Assembly: GCA_964390805.1 (NCBI GenBank)
Contig: CAYMKL010000042.1
Coordinates: forward strand, 1 to 48,783
Reading direction: 5' to 3'
DNA: 48,783 bases
Source: CAYMKL01 sp964390805
GTDB taxonomy: Bacteria; Chloroflexota; Anaerolineae; VGOG01
Part shown: piece by piece, positions 8,184 through 16,665 of the stretch
How the letters are laid out: every line of letters starts with the position of its first letter
How positions within the stretch are numbered: the stretch's first letter is position 1
Made by a program: the position numbers and the translations under genes
The notes under the pieces: generated by a model
Databases searched by the model: none
Told to the model about the DNA's origin: nothing
What the model saw: the letters and a program-made list of their open reading frames with translations, nothing else

Positions 8184-9152
8184 TCATCCCACTGCTAGAG
8201 TGTCGAGAGGGCTATACTTCCTTTGCTGGCTCAGGAGATCACTGGTGTCCAGATCCACGTAGAGCTTGACAACTTCCAGACTGCTGTGGCCAAGGATGCG
8301 CTGCAGAGTTAGAAGGTCTCCCCCATTCATGAGGAAATGGCGAGCAAAGGTGTGACGACACGTGTGGGGTCCCTTGCGCTTGCCCTGGATGCCTGCTCTC
8401 TCGCAGGCATCGGCCACGATCTTGTACACATAGTCGGCCTTCAAGGGTCGCCCATCGCGAGTCAGAAACACGTTGTCGATGGTCGCCAAGGCCGGCTGGG
8501 GTCGGAACTTGTGGAGATAGCGAGACAGTGCCAGACGACATGTACGCCCCATAGGGACGATGCGCTCTTTCCCTCCCTTGCCAAAGACTTTGAAATATCC
8601 CTCTGCCAAGTGCAGGTCATGAAGCCGAAGGCTCGTAAGCTCCGTGACCCGAATTCCGGTGTCCAGTAGCACCTCGATCATGGTGTGGTTACGTTGGCTA
8701 ATAGCCCCTTTCCCTTTGGCCGCTCTAAGTAGACGCTGCACTTCCTGCTTGGTAAAGGATGGCATGACTAGCTTCGGGACCTTGGGAGTCCTCACCTGGA
8801 CCATAGGGCTTTCTTCGAGAAGTCCTTCTCTCACAGCCCAGTTGAAGAAGGCACGCAGAGTTGCCACGTATCCTTGTACCGTGTAGGGGGAGAGACAGCA
8901 ATCCTCGGTAGGCCGGTGAGGGTTGTTTTCCCCAACCCTCACCTCTGTCTGTAGCCAGCGAACGAAACCCCGTATTGTCCAGGCATCGATCTCTTCGACC
9001 TGAGTGGAGCGGCCGTTTTTCTCAAGAAAGCTGGCGAAGTAGTCGAGCTTCTGGCGGTACCAACGCACGGTTCTTGGGCTCTTGCCTTCGGCCTGGCACA
9101 GAAGAGTATAATAGGCTATCAGTGTCTTCAACTCGTTTCCCCGACCAGTCAT
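8184..9152 (-). CDS. Tyrosine recombinase / integrase (copy 2, convergent paralogue)
   Basis: 322 residues with a complete catalytic set: R168 (DTGIRVTEL), K195 (GKGGKER), H263 and R266 (HTCRH), H289 (LGHSS) and Y298 (VKLYVDL). It aligns over its full length with copy 1, so both probably descend from one gene, but they are clearly diverged. AAGGAG precedes the ATG. The two stops are 14 bases apart. A pair of related recombinases can act as a heterodimer (as XerC/XerD do) or be specialised for integration and resolution of a circular form. Which applies cannot be told from sequence. Confidence 0.92.
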   Translation of the reverse strand: MTGRGNELKTLIAYYTLLCQAEGKSPRTVRWYRQKLDYFASFLEKNGRSTQVEEIDAWTIRGFVRWLQTEVRVGENNPHRPTEDCCLSPYTVQGYVATLRAFFNWAVREGLLEESPMVQVRTPKVPKLVMPSFTKQEVQRLLRAAKGKGAISQRNHTMIEVLLDTGIRVTELTSLRLHDLHLAEGYFKVFGKGGKERIVPMGRTCRLALSRYLHKFRPQPALATIDNVFLTRDGRPLKADYVYKIVADACERAGIQGKRKGPHTCRHTFARHFLMNGGDLLTLQRILGHSSLEVVKLYVDLDTSDLLSQQRKYSPLDTLAVG

Positions 9153-9271
9153 CGTTGAGCTCCTTGATGTCTAAGGTTGTGGCTATCAGTCTCTGGTTTT
9201 CTCTTCAGAGTTGACCATATCAGCCAAGCGACAGATCCTGGCCCTCTTTGGTCTGTTCGTCTCCAGTCTGA

Positions 9272-10162
9272 TCAGGACAAGAGCGGGTACACTCCGGCCT
9301 TTCGCACTACCTGCCAGATGGCTGAGGTCAAGACGGTATCGGGCTTTACCCGATCAAAGGTAGTAAACCAGAAGTGGTCATCCCCCCCGGCCTTGTGGGT
9401 GGCCTCAACCAGGTTGGCGACTCTTTTCTCTCCGGTGGTGACGGTCAGCACCCGGAAGTTCTGGGTCTTAAACCGCTCCCAGGATTTGCCCATTGCCCGA
9501 TAGGACTGGTAAGCTCTCACCTTCTTGGCAAACCGTGAGCGGGTCATGGTGGCCTGGTCGAGTTCGACAAAGAGCATCGCCTTCCTATCACCCAAGTCAA
9601 GCGCAAAGAACCCATCAGGATTAAGGGGGAGGGTTCGGCTTGGGTTGGCAGGATCTGGAACCCTCTCTCTCAAGGACCGAAGTGATCTCTCATCAACCCA
9701 GCACATGAGCTGATAGCCGCTGGCGGAAGCAGCAAGCTCAACAGCAATCCTCACGTCGTTAAGCTTGAGAGTGTGATCCAGAAAGAGAGGTTTGATCTTG
9801 TTGTCTTTGGGCTTCCAATCAACATCCTCTCGGTCAATCTCCAAAACCTGGGCAATCAAGTCAGCCCCTCGCTTGTCCAGAAAATAGGCGAAGGGGAGAG
9901 CACCACTGGTGGGTTTGTCAAAGACAGGCACACGTCTGCGATCCAAATAACCGTGGTCGTAGAGAAGCCTTGGGCGTCTTTTGGAAATGTACTCGACAGA
10001 ACTGGGTTTGGCGCCGGGCTTCTCAAAGATAAGCCGCTTGATCTGTCTTCGCGTGAGTACTCGGTGGGTATAAACAGCAACAACGATGTCCCGATCCCGC
10101 TTGGTAAGCCGCATCGGGCACGCGTTGTCAGCACGCTTGGTGACGGGTAACCTATCAGTCAT
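9272..10162 (-). CDS. Replication-relaxation family protein (copy 1)
   Basis: 296 residues. The N-terminal part looks like a winged helix (LTKRDRDIVVAVYTHRVLTRRQIKRLIF), followed by a YISKRRPRLLYDHGYLDR segment. The C-terminal part includes an acidic/aromatic core (GFFALDLGDRKAMLFVELDQATMTRSRFAKKVRAY) typical of the Replic_Relax family found on plasmids and integrative elements. Family members are thought to act in replication or DNA transfer, but the biochemistry is poorly defined. It overlaps the upstream ATPase by 8 bases (ATGACTGA), so the pair is translationally coupled. A second such pair occurs at 17982-20218 in the reverse gene order. Confidence 0.78.
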   Translation of the reverse strand: MTDRLPVTKRADNACPMRLTKRDRDIVVAVYTHRVLTRRQIKRLIFEKPGAKPSSVEYISKRRPRLLYDHGYLDRRRVPVFDKPTSGALPFAYFLDKRGADLIAQVLEIDREDVDWKPKDNKIKPLFLDHTLKLNDVRIAVELAASASGYQLMCWVDERSLRSLRERVPDPANPSRTLPLNPDGFFALDLGDRKAMLFVELDQATMTRSRFAKKVRAYQSYRAMGKSWERFKTQNFRVLTVTTGEKRVANLVEATHKAGGDDHFWFTTFDRVKPDTVLTSAIWQVVRKAGVYPLLS

Positions 10163-12881
10163 AGTATCCGCCGGAGGGAGATAGCTCAGGCAAGGGATCT
10201 TCCTCGTCCCTCTCTGGCCTGGGTGGGAGTGCGTATTTGCTTCGGGAAGACTGTCTTATCCGCGCTTCCCGCTCGTCAGCATCAGCCGGCTCTGCCATGG
10301 GCCCTGGGATCATGATACTAAACGGGGACTGGCTGCGTCCAGCAAAACGGGTCCGGACCACAGCGTTGAACTTGCCAAGGTGAGTGAGATCACTCGCATC
10401 AAAGATCGGTTTGACATACGGGGACAAAGCCTGTGCGTCTTTGACACCAACTTCAAAGATAACCGTGGTGCCCACGTTGCCAAAGACGGCGCCAAGAGTG
10501 TCGCCGGTCAGTTGCCCAAGGTACTGGTTGGCTGCCTGAAGAGATATCCCGTTTTTCCGTATTCCTGCAAACATCTGTGGTAGGCTGGTGGCAGTGAACT
10601 GCTGCACCTCATCAACGGTGATAAAGAAAAGCTCACGCTCTTCAAAAGGCAAATCGGCTCTACTCCAGCTGGCCATCTGGAGCTTGGAGACAAGCAGTTG
10701 GGCTAGAGTCTGACGTTGGGTATCGGTAACCTCGTTGCTGCGTAGGCTGACCAAAAGGATCTTTCCCTCGCTGATGATCTTTTCCAAGTCCAGACTCTTG
10801 GGCTTGCAGGTGATGTGCTCAACCACCGGGCTTCCTACGAACTCAGCCAATCGGTTAAGCACCGGGTTGATGTACCGAGACTTTTCGCTTTGAGACAAGG
10901 ACTCAAAGCGAAACTGCCAAAAGTCCCGGGTGTGCTTATGAGTCACCCGAAGAGCGAGATTGCGGCGGAAGACCTGGTCATAGAAGAGCCTAGGGATATC
11001 AGAAAGCATGGCCCCTTCATGATCCAGAAGCGCCCGGACGGCATAGCTGATCACGTGCCTGGTCTGGCGCGTAGGCCATTTCCTCTCGAACATCAGCTCG
11101 AAGACCTGCATGAACTCAACGGTTGCCCGATCTTTGGAGGCTCCCTCTGGTAAATCGAACAAGCCTAAGGGGACATGATCCTCGGGACTGGCCAAGTCGA
11201 AGACGATCACGTCCTCCTCACGTTCCGGCGGAATACTTGAGCGCAGCACTCGTTTGAATAGATCACCATGGGGATCCACAATAGCCAGTCCCTTACCAGC
11301 CTGGATGTCCTGGTGGATCACGTGATGCATGAAGGTCGTCTTGCCAGTTCCCGTCATGCCAACGATGTTTATGTGGCCGTCTCGATCCTGGTCTGACAGT
11401 ACCACTGGTTTCCTGACATCCTGGTAGATACTCTCCCCGATAACCACGCCGGCGCCGACTTTCTCAGGTTGTCGCGGTGGAGGAACGGTTTTCGGCATGG
11501 TAGCAAGCACTCCAGGGACTCTGATAAGCTCGGAGGGCAAATGCCAAATGCTGGCAAGCTCATCAGCAGTCAAAACGAGCACGTTGGAGTTATCAGAGAG
11601 CGACCACGTAAACCGCCACGGCCACTTCTTCGAGTAGAACCTTAGGGGGGACAGTGAGAGTGAATTATACGAGGTCTCAAACTGAGCAAAAGCCGACCTG
11701 ATGCCATCTGATAGCACCCGGGCCCGGGCTGGATCGGGGGCCTTAATGAACACCGAAACTAGTGCTTCAAACAGAGGTTGTTCGAGCTTGGCCATGTATG
11801 CACGGTGTTCGGCCGTCTCAGGCTTGAACTCTGGCTGCCGGGACATCGCTTCTCCCAATGCAGCTAATGCACCAGAGAAGGTCAAGAAGTCTCTGAGGGT
11901 CGAAGTATCTTTGGTGACTTGATTAACCCAGGATTGTTTCCAGTCTGGAAATTGAGCAGGGCGCAGCAGACACTGTATGGCTACCGTCTCATCAGGCCTC
12001 AGCCCAGCGAGCGATTGTAGAAGTGGAGCAAGAGGATCGATGCGTCGAAACTCAGACAGGGGCTTAACGGGAGCACAATGTTTGCCAGGTTGTGCGGTCA
12101 CCGCGTAGGAGTGCGTAGCCGTGGGTATGAGATCCATCAGAGCGTCTCTTTTGCGATTATCTACGTAACTGAGTGAGGCTTCAGGAAATGTCGCCCGTAC
12201 CACTGACTTCACTTGCTGCACCTTGCTGTTATCGGCGACAATCTCAAAGGTAATCCCACGATGGCTAGCGATTACTTCCAAATCAAACAAAGCTTCAAGC
12301 CCCCGCAAGGTCGTTAATAGCTGCAGGTTAGCCGTGGGATTAAAGGCTGTTTGATAGGGAAGCGTAATCCGAATTCGCATCGCTACAGAGATTCGGTTAT
12401 AGCGAAGTTCCCGATCAGTCCTAGTATCAGGAGGGAGATCGCCGGGAAGCGTATAAGCAGTCAGACGGCGCTGAAGGTCCCGTTCAGCAACGTACTCTTT
12501 ACCTGCACTCCAGCCTAGAAGACCAGCGGTGGGTACAGCAGCTACAGCAAGACAGATAAGGCGTGTACGGTTGTAGGGACCAGGTAAGTGTACGGCGAGG
12601 AGGGAACCAAGGGACAAAGCGGACAGCCAGAAGCCAGTCCAGAAAAGGGCCGAAGCGGTGATAGTGGTGGAGGGGGAGTGGAACAACTTCACCTGAGGGC
12701 CAAACAGTTTCTGGAGTTTCTTTTCGAGCCACGGGATGGCCCAGTGATTCGCCTCGACCATGAAGCGGCGTTCATTAGGGATACAGCGGATGAGTAGGTA
12801 GATAGCCAGGCCAAAGGTCAGGCCGAGTATGATTCGGATAGTCATCCAGATAATACCCTCTATGCTGGTTCGTCGTGACAT
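10155..12881 (-). CDS. VirD4/TraG-type conjugative coupling ATPase with N-terminal membrane anchor
   Basis: 908 residues. Hydrophobic segments near 10-32, 76-98 and 107-125 anchor it in the membrane, and a domain of about 370 residues precedes the motor. Walker A GMTGTGKTT is at 508-516. AIVDPHGDLF follows, a hallmark of VirD4/TraG/DUF87 motors. Walker B FFITVDEVQQF and the ANQYLGQL region complete a FtsK/HerA-class ATPase. The likely role is pumping DNA during conjugative transfer. AGGAGGACGCG before the ATG sets the start. It is coupled by overlap to the replication-relaxation gene. No VirB4, pilin or relaxase gene is visible, so transfer may rely on a helper or a simple TraB-like mechanism. 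Confidence 0.85.
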   Translation of the reverse strand: MSRRTSIEGIIWMTIRIILGLTFGLAIYLLIRCIPNERRFMVEANHWAIPWLEKKLQKLFGPQVKLFHSPSTTITASALFWTGFWLSALSLGSLLAVHLPGPYNRTRLICLAVAAVPTAGLLGWSAGKEYVAERDLQRRLTAYTLPGDLPPDTRTDRELRYNRISVAMRIRITLPYQTAFNPTANLQLLTTLRGLEALFDLEVIASHRGITFEIVADNSKVQQVKSVVRATFPEASLSYVDNRKRDALMDLIPTATHSYAVTAQPGKHCAPVKPLSEFRRIDPLAPLLQSLAGLRPDETVAIQCLLRPAQFPDWKQSWVNQVTKDTSTLRDFLTFSGALAALGEAMSRQPEFKPETAEHRAYMAKLEQPLFEALVSVFIKAPDPARARVLSDGIRSAFAQFETSYNSLSLSPLRFYSKKWPWRFTWSLSDNSNVLVLTADELASIWHLPSELIRVPGVLATMPKTVPPPRQPEKVGAGVVIGESIYQDVRKPVVLSDQDRDGHINIVGMTGTGKTTFMHHVIHQDIQAGKGLAIVDPHGDLFKRVLRSSIPPEREEDVIVFDLASPEDHVPLGLFDLPEGASKDRATVEFMQVFELMFERKWPTRQTRHVISYAVRALLDHEGAMLSDIPRLFYDQVFRRNLALRVTHKHTRDFWQFRFESLSQSEKSRYINPVLNRLAEFVGSPVVEHITCKPKSLDLEKIISEGKILLVSLRSNEVTDTQRQTLAQLLVSKLQMASWSRADLPFEERELFFITVDEVQQFTATSLPQMFAGIRKNGISLQAANQYLGQLTGDTLGAVFGNVGTTVIFEVGVKDAQALSPYVKPIFDASDLTHLGKFNAVVRTRFAGRSQSPFSIMIPGPMAEPADADEREARIRQSSRSKYALPPRPERDEEDPLPELSPSGGYYD

Positions 12882-13130
12882 CGCGTCCTCCTAGGTAGTA
12901 AGAAACCTGTATTAGTCGGGGTTGGCGAAGAGACCCCAACGTAGGCGGGAAAAGCTGCAAATGGGCTCTGTGGACAGGTGGTTCCAATCCTACCCCCCTG
13001 GATCTGTTACAGAGGGCCGAATCGAGGGAGTAAATGCCGCGTTTTTGCTTCATCTGGCTGGCTAATGAGTTCGAAGTATACAGGTTGAGCGCCCTCACTG
13101 ACCCGAGGGCGGGCCACTAGCGATAGGTCG

Positions 13131-13574
13131 TTAACTCCAAAGGGATAGGTTTAGGGATAGGGTGACTGTCTGTCTATTAGTGGCCAGTGTCTTGCGATCA
13201 CCAGGGGGTTCCAGCCTCTCGTCTTCAGCATGGCCTGGAACCGTGATCTCTATGACAAGCGTCAATTGCTCCACTCCGGACCGCAGGGCGGGGGTCTGGG
13301 TGAGGGCGGGCGTTAGCCGGTCTCTCAGCCACTCGGCTAGGAGCCAGAACCAGGGAGCGATGAGTTCTCTGGTTGTTCCGTTGTGGATGAGGTGGTCCCA
13401 GAGAAATGCAAACCAGAGCGGGGCCCTCTGCTCCTCTGTCTGGCACAGGAGCCAGTATATCGCGAGTAGAAGGCAGGACCCTAGCATGGTCCGGTTCCGC
13501 TCTAGCGGGTTCTTGCGAGAGCTCAGCCTCGTTTTGTTCGCGTTCAGTTGGGCGCGGGCTGACAGTTGTGGCAT
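13131..13574 (-). CDS. Hypothetical protein, one possible membrane-associated segment
   Basis: About 147 residues from ATG 13574 (MPQLSARAQ). A basic N-terminus is followed by a hydrophobic, Trp-rich stretch (MLGSCLLLAIYWLLC, then LWFAFLWDHLI and APWFWLLAEWL) and a polar tail. No family is recognised. It follows the winged-helix gene by 19 bases in the same orientation, which supports it. A competing plus-strand frame exists over almost the same bases but is Ser/Arg-rich and less protein-like. The ribosome site is weak. Confidence 0.45.
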   Translation of the reverse strand: MPQLSARAQLNANKTRLSSRKNPLERNRTMLGSCLLLAIYWLLCQTEEQRAPLWFAFLWDHLIHNGTTRELIAPWFWLLAEWLRDRLTPALTQTPALRSGVEQLTLVIEITVPGHAEDERLEPPGDRKTLATNRQTVTLSLNLSLWS

Positions 13575-13593
13575 GGTGGACTGCCCCTGTTGG

Positions 13594-13848
13594 TTAACTC
13601 GCTGGCCTTGTGTGATCGCCGATCGCTTCAAGTGCCCGCCCGTTGCGCCGTAGGTATCCGTCACGGATCAACGCGTTCACCAAGACACCGGCCGGAGACT
13701 TGGACACACCAAGCATTGCACTCAGTTCTCGGTACGAAAGCACAGGGTTTTCAGCTAATGCGTCCAGCACCTTCTGCTGACGTTCATTCAGTGGCACAGG
13801 ACGCCGTCCAGCACCGTGCAGGACGTTGGACGAATGTACAGGCTGCAT
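13594..13848 (-). CDS. Small winged-helix DNA-binding protein
   Basis: 84 residues with a compact HTH: LNERQQKVLDALAENPVLSY (helix 1), RELSAMLGVSKSPAGVLVNALI (helix-turn-recognition helix) and DGYLRRNG (wing). This is the layout of MarR/LexA-like 'new-turn' regulators. It overlaps the end of the upstream membrane-protein gene by about 60 bases in another frame, so the true start may be a little later (near VPLNERQQ). It is likely a local regulator within the element. Confidence 0.7.
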   Translation of the reverse strand: MQPVHSSNVLHGAGRRPVPLNERQQKVLDALAENPVLSYRELSAMLGVSKSPAGVLVNALIRDGYLRRNGRALEAIGDHTRPAS

Positions 13849-14225
13849 CTGGACATCCAGTGTCTGAAACCCTTCAGGAAGCTGAGAAGAGCGACACCCG
13901 TGGGGAAGAGGGCAGCCATGGTCGAAGCTTCGATCAGGTTAGCTCCCTGGTCCGCATAGTATCCGAAGTTGAAGACCAGCGAGATTGCTGAGAAGAACAG
14001 GACCCCCTCCAAGGCCCAGCGCCGCCGTTTCGGTTCTGCATAGCGCCGGTAGAGGAAGGAGCACCTTGCGATTGCTCCGTCGATGGCTATGGCCTGCAGG
14101 AGCGCCACCCAGCGGAGCTCCGGAGCTTCGAAGGAGGCCGGGAAGCTAGCCAGATGACTGATGGTCACACCCAGCATGAAGTAGATTAATGCGTCGTCTA
14201 CCAGACCTGCGAGACGTTCGCGCAT
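13788..14225 (-). CDS. Small multi-pass membrane protein, unknown function
   Basis: 145 residues with about four hydrophobic segments: ALIYFMLGVTISHLASF, WVALLQAIAIDGAIA, WALEGVLFFSAISLVFNFGYY and MAALFPTGVALLSFLKGF. A basic RRYAEPKRRRW loop sits between the second and third. An excellent AAGGAGGG ribosome site 6 bases before the ATG supports the start. No family is recognised; the spacing of segments recalls small plasmid or ICE-encoded membrane proteins. It heads a three-gene minus-strand cluster with the winged-helix protein and a hypothetical. Confidence 0.65.
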   Translation of the reverse strand: MRERLAGLVDDALIYFMLGVTISHLASFPASFEAPELRWVALLQAIAIDGAIARCSFLYRRYAEPKRRRWALEGVLFFSAISLVFNFGYYADQGANLIEASTMAALFPTGVALLSFLKGFRHWMSRCSLYIRPTSCTVLDGVLCH

Positions 14226-14719
14226 AGGGCCCTCCTTGATTCGTTATCGCTGTCGCGGGCTGATATGGCCTTAAGCTCTCAGTCCTTGCTGTCAGCTTTG
14301 CCGTACATCTTCGGCCCAGAGGAGTCGCCGGACCGAGAAAAGCTGGGACACCAGAAGGCGGGTTTGACTTTTCGGGAGAATGATAGGATAATTCACAGTG
14401 CCTCTAAGCAGAGAGACAATAGGACTGACCAGCCAGTTTGCTTTCAGGCCTGGGGCAGTTCCTTCGGACGGGAGTGCTCAGGTACTCCAGGTGAGCGGTG
14501 CGATATTGGCTCTAGCTCCTGCTCTCGGCTGGAAGATTCATCACCAATTTCCCAACTGGCCACACAGAGTTCCCCGGTTGAGTCGCGGCCACCCGACATT
14601 CGACCTGGGAACGCGCTAAGGGATCGGGAAAGAGCGAGCGCTAGTTAGGAACAGTATACCACAAAAAGTGTCCAAATCGCTGGACACAAAGACGCGACTT
14701 TTCCAACTGGAGTGTACAA
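14226..14719. other. Divergent intergenic region with candidate operator
   Basis: About 490 bases separate the minus-strand membrane-protein gene from the plus-strand HTH genes. I see no convincing gene in it. It holds the inverted repeat at 14668-14687 close to the HTH start, so it probably carries the divergent promoters of both directions. Confidence 0.55.
14668..14687. promoter_or_regulatory. Perfect inverted repeat, candidate operator of the HTH regulators
   Basis: Arms GTGTCCA (14668-14674) and TGGACAC (14681-14687) separated by 6 bases, 33 bases before the first HTH start. Just before the second HTH start (near 14970) a single TGGACA half-site occurs. Autoregulation by the adjacent XRE-like protein is an inference. 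Confidence 0.55.
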
Positions 14720-14947
14720 ATGGAATCATTTGGAGATCTTCTAAGGAGGTACTTTGACCGATCAGGGATGCCGGTCAAGGAGTTTGCATACAAGAGCGGC
14801 GTAAGTCGCAGCAGCGTCTACAGGTACTTCGAGAAGCCGGGGTCACGCCCGCGGGAGCGAGCGACCGTGCTACGCTTCGCCGCGCTCCTGAAGCTCACTA
14901 GAGAGGAGACAGATCGGCTACTGCGGGCGGCTGGTTATCGCCGCTGA
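14720..14947 (+). CDS. HTH-only regulator, truncated tandem copy
   Basis: 75 residues forming an XRE/Cro-like HTH: FGDLLRRYFDRSGMPVKEFA, then YKSGVSRSSVYRYFEKPG (recognition helix) and LLKLTREETDRLLRAAGY. It is nearly identical to the first 73 residues of the next gene. At the end of the domain this copy lacks one base relative to the other (around 14938-14941), which creates the TGA stop; homology at DNA level continues past the stop. It could be a decaying duplicate or a stand-alone DNA-binding competitor of the full-length protein. GGAGTG lies 6 bases before the ATG. Confidence 0.75.
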   Translation: MESFGDLLRRYFDRSGMPVKEFAYKSGVSRSSVYRYFEKPGSRPRERATVLRFAALLKLTREETDRLLRAAGYRR

Positions 14948-15219
14948 GTAGCCCAGAGGAGAGACTCGGACTGGACAAATGACACTGTTTGGGGATGTCC
15001 TGAAGAGGTATCTTGAACAATCAAGGATGCCGGTCAAGGAGTTTGCACACAAGAGCGGCATAGGTCGCAGCACCGTCTACAGGTACTTCGAGAAGCCGGG
15101 GTCACGCCCGCGGGAGCGAGCGACCGTGCTACGCTTCGCCGCGGTCCTGAAGCTCACCAGGGAGGAGACAGATCGGCTATTGCGGGCGGCTGGTTACACG
15201 CTGCTGAGTAGCCCAGAGG
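14720..15219 (+). repeat. Imperfect tandem duplication (about 240 bp, two copies)
   Basis: Copy 1 spans 14720-14959 and copy 2 spans 14979-15219. Long identical blocks are visible, for example over 14830-14880 and 15089-15139. Copy 1 is one base shorter, which shifts it out of the downstream frame. The duplicated unit encodes the HTH domain. Confidence 0.85.
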
Positions 15220-16187
15220 GGGCACTTATCGAGGAGGGCTGGGAGAGGCTGACCATACTCACGGATGGCATACACGAGTTGGAGAAGAAAACTGTACAAC
15301 TGAGGGAAGCGTTGGAGAAGATGGAAAAGACCTTCGTTCACGTAGGTACCGGCGAGCCATCTGTCGACTACCCAGTGAAGTTTCCCGAACAGGTCGCGGG
15401 ACTAGGTGCCACGCACCGTTATCTGCCTACTGATACGATCAATCGCACAACCCTCAAAGTCACACACTATTTCCTGCCCAGGTTGCGCATGATGGGCATA
15501 CAGCTCGTTGGGGAAAGGGGCATCCTGCCTCACCCGACGGACATGGTGAAGATTCCTTCCATGCATAAGCTGATTCCTGAGCAGTACATGAAGTGCAAGG
15601 AGCATGATAAGGGAGAGGTGGGGCTGCGGCATTTTCCAGGTGATTCCCATGAATGGCGACAACAACGGGATGAGCGACGCCGGCAGCTTTGGCGCCGTCT
15701 GAGAGACCTGATGAAGGACTTCTTCACTGGCTACCATGATCGGATCTACAAGCCGGTGACGCGGTTCTTCGCGGACCCGACTTTCCCGGCCATTACCAAA
15801 CATACGGAAGGGAAGGCGGTGGCTGCCTACTATCTCTACGCTGCCATGTGGTTCCTTGGATACTTTAAAGCACAGTTTAACTTGGGGGGGAGGAGCGAGT
15901 GGGACGTAGATAGGCGGACAGCCCTCGTGGACATCTGCGAGACACTCTTATGGCTTCTGGACCGTTACTACCCCTGGTTGGTCGATTTGGATGCTGATGG
16001 GCCGGATGGTTGGCGGGAAGAGTATCGTTATGCACGGTCAGCCGCTCGCGACCTCCGCAATCTGTGCTTTTCTCCCGGCGATTATCCCGAGAGGGTCCTA
16101 CGTTGGAAGGAGAGCATTTCCAACTTTGTGAAATTCTGGGACGACCTCGTGGGGGCCATGGAGGGAGAACGAAAACCTGAGTCCTGA
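14979..16187 (+). CDS. HTH regulator fused to a C-terminal domain of unknown function
   Basis: 402 residues. Residues 1-73 are the XRE-like HTH. A coiled-coil linker follows (TILTDGIHELEKKTVQLREALEKM, about 90-115). The remaining ~280 residues match no family I recognise but contain conserved-looking aromatic/helical segments (AVAAYYLYAAMWFLGYF, TLLWLLDRYYPWLVDLD). The linker suggests dimerisation, with the C-terminal part as a sensing or effector domain. It lies 31 bases after the truncated copy. The two probably share the palindromic operator at 14668-14687. Confidence 0.75.
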   Translation: MTLFGDVLKRYLEQSRMPVKEFAHKSGIGRSTVYRYFEKPGSRPRERATVLRFAAVLKLTREETDRLLRAAGYTLLSSPEGALIEEGWERLTILTDGIHELEKKTVQLREALEKMEKTFVHVGTGEPSVDYPVKFPEQVAGLGATHRYLPTDTINRTTLKVTHYFLPRLRMMGIQLVGERGILPHPTDMVKIPSMHKLIPEQYMKCKEHDKGEVGLRHFPGDSHEWRQQRDERRRQLWRRLRDLMKDFFTGYHDRIYKPVTRFFADPTFPAITKHTEGKAVAAYYLYAAMWFLGYFKAQFNLGGRSEWDVDRRTALVDICETLLWLLDRYYPWLVDLDADGPDGWREEYRYARSAARDLRNLCFSPGDYPERVLRWKESISNFVKFWDDLVGAMEGERKPES

Positions 16188-16665
16188 GGACCGCCGATCC
16201 TCGACCTAACTAGAAGAGCAAAGCAATAGCTGCTGAGTGCGGATGTGGCATTAGTCATTCCCGTCTACGGTACTTTGCTAACGATGCTCCGGTGCCCCGT
16301 GGCTTGTCCGGCACCTGAATTCATCGGTGGGGAATACGTCTCGTTGGCTACCCAGGCTTGTCCTCAAACCTCTATATCGCCTGCTGAGTTCAAACTGCAA
16401 CCGTGCGGTGTTGAGCTTATGTGCAGTGCTGTGTGTTTTCCCCCGACTTGCGGCCCTGGTGTAATCGGCTTGTGGCCGACTCATAGTACCCCTCTCAAGA
16501 TCACTTAGTACACCGATGCGTAAGTTCGCCCCGTGTATAACTGGCCCTTTTGAGGGTAAAACCTCGCAAAGAACTCGGAGCGAGTTAACGGAAGGCTGTA
16601 CTTAGAGTCAAGCCGATCTGAAGATCTCTGTGCTCAGGAGTATGTCGTCCTTGGTTTCTTCTGAC
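16188..16665. other. Intergenic region with no recognised feature
   Basis: 478 bases between the end of the HTH regulator (plus) and the end of the minus-strand hypothetical gene. The 87-codon and 68-codon open frames here are Cys/Pro-rich and not protein-like. A weak stem (GAGG / CCTC around 16554-16568) is not enough to call a terminator. Confidence 0.5.

Noticed and set aside
12775..13098. 107-codon minus-strand open frame before the VirD4-like gene
   Set aside because: No ribosome site or recognisable motif, and it overlaps the start of the ATPase, which has a perfect AGGAGG site.
13162..13653. 163-codon plus-strand open frame
   Set aside because: Overlaps the minus-strand hypothetical and winged-helix genes. 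Composition is Ser/Arg/Trp-rich without protein-like pattern.
16245..16508. 87-codon open frame in the intergenic region
   Set aside because: Cys/Pro-rich, no ribosome site, no neighbours in operon. Treated as non-coding.
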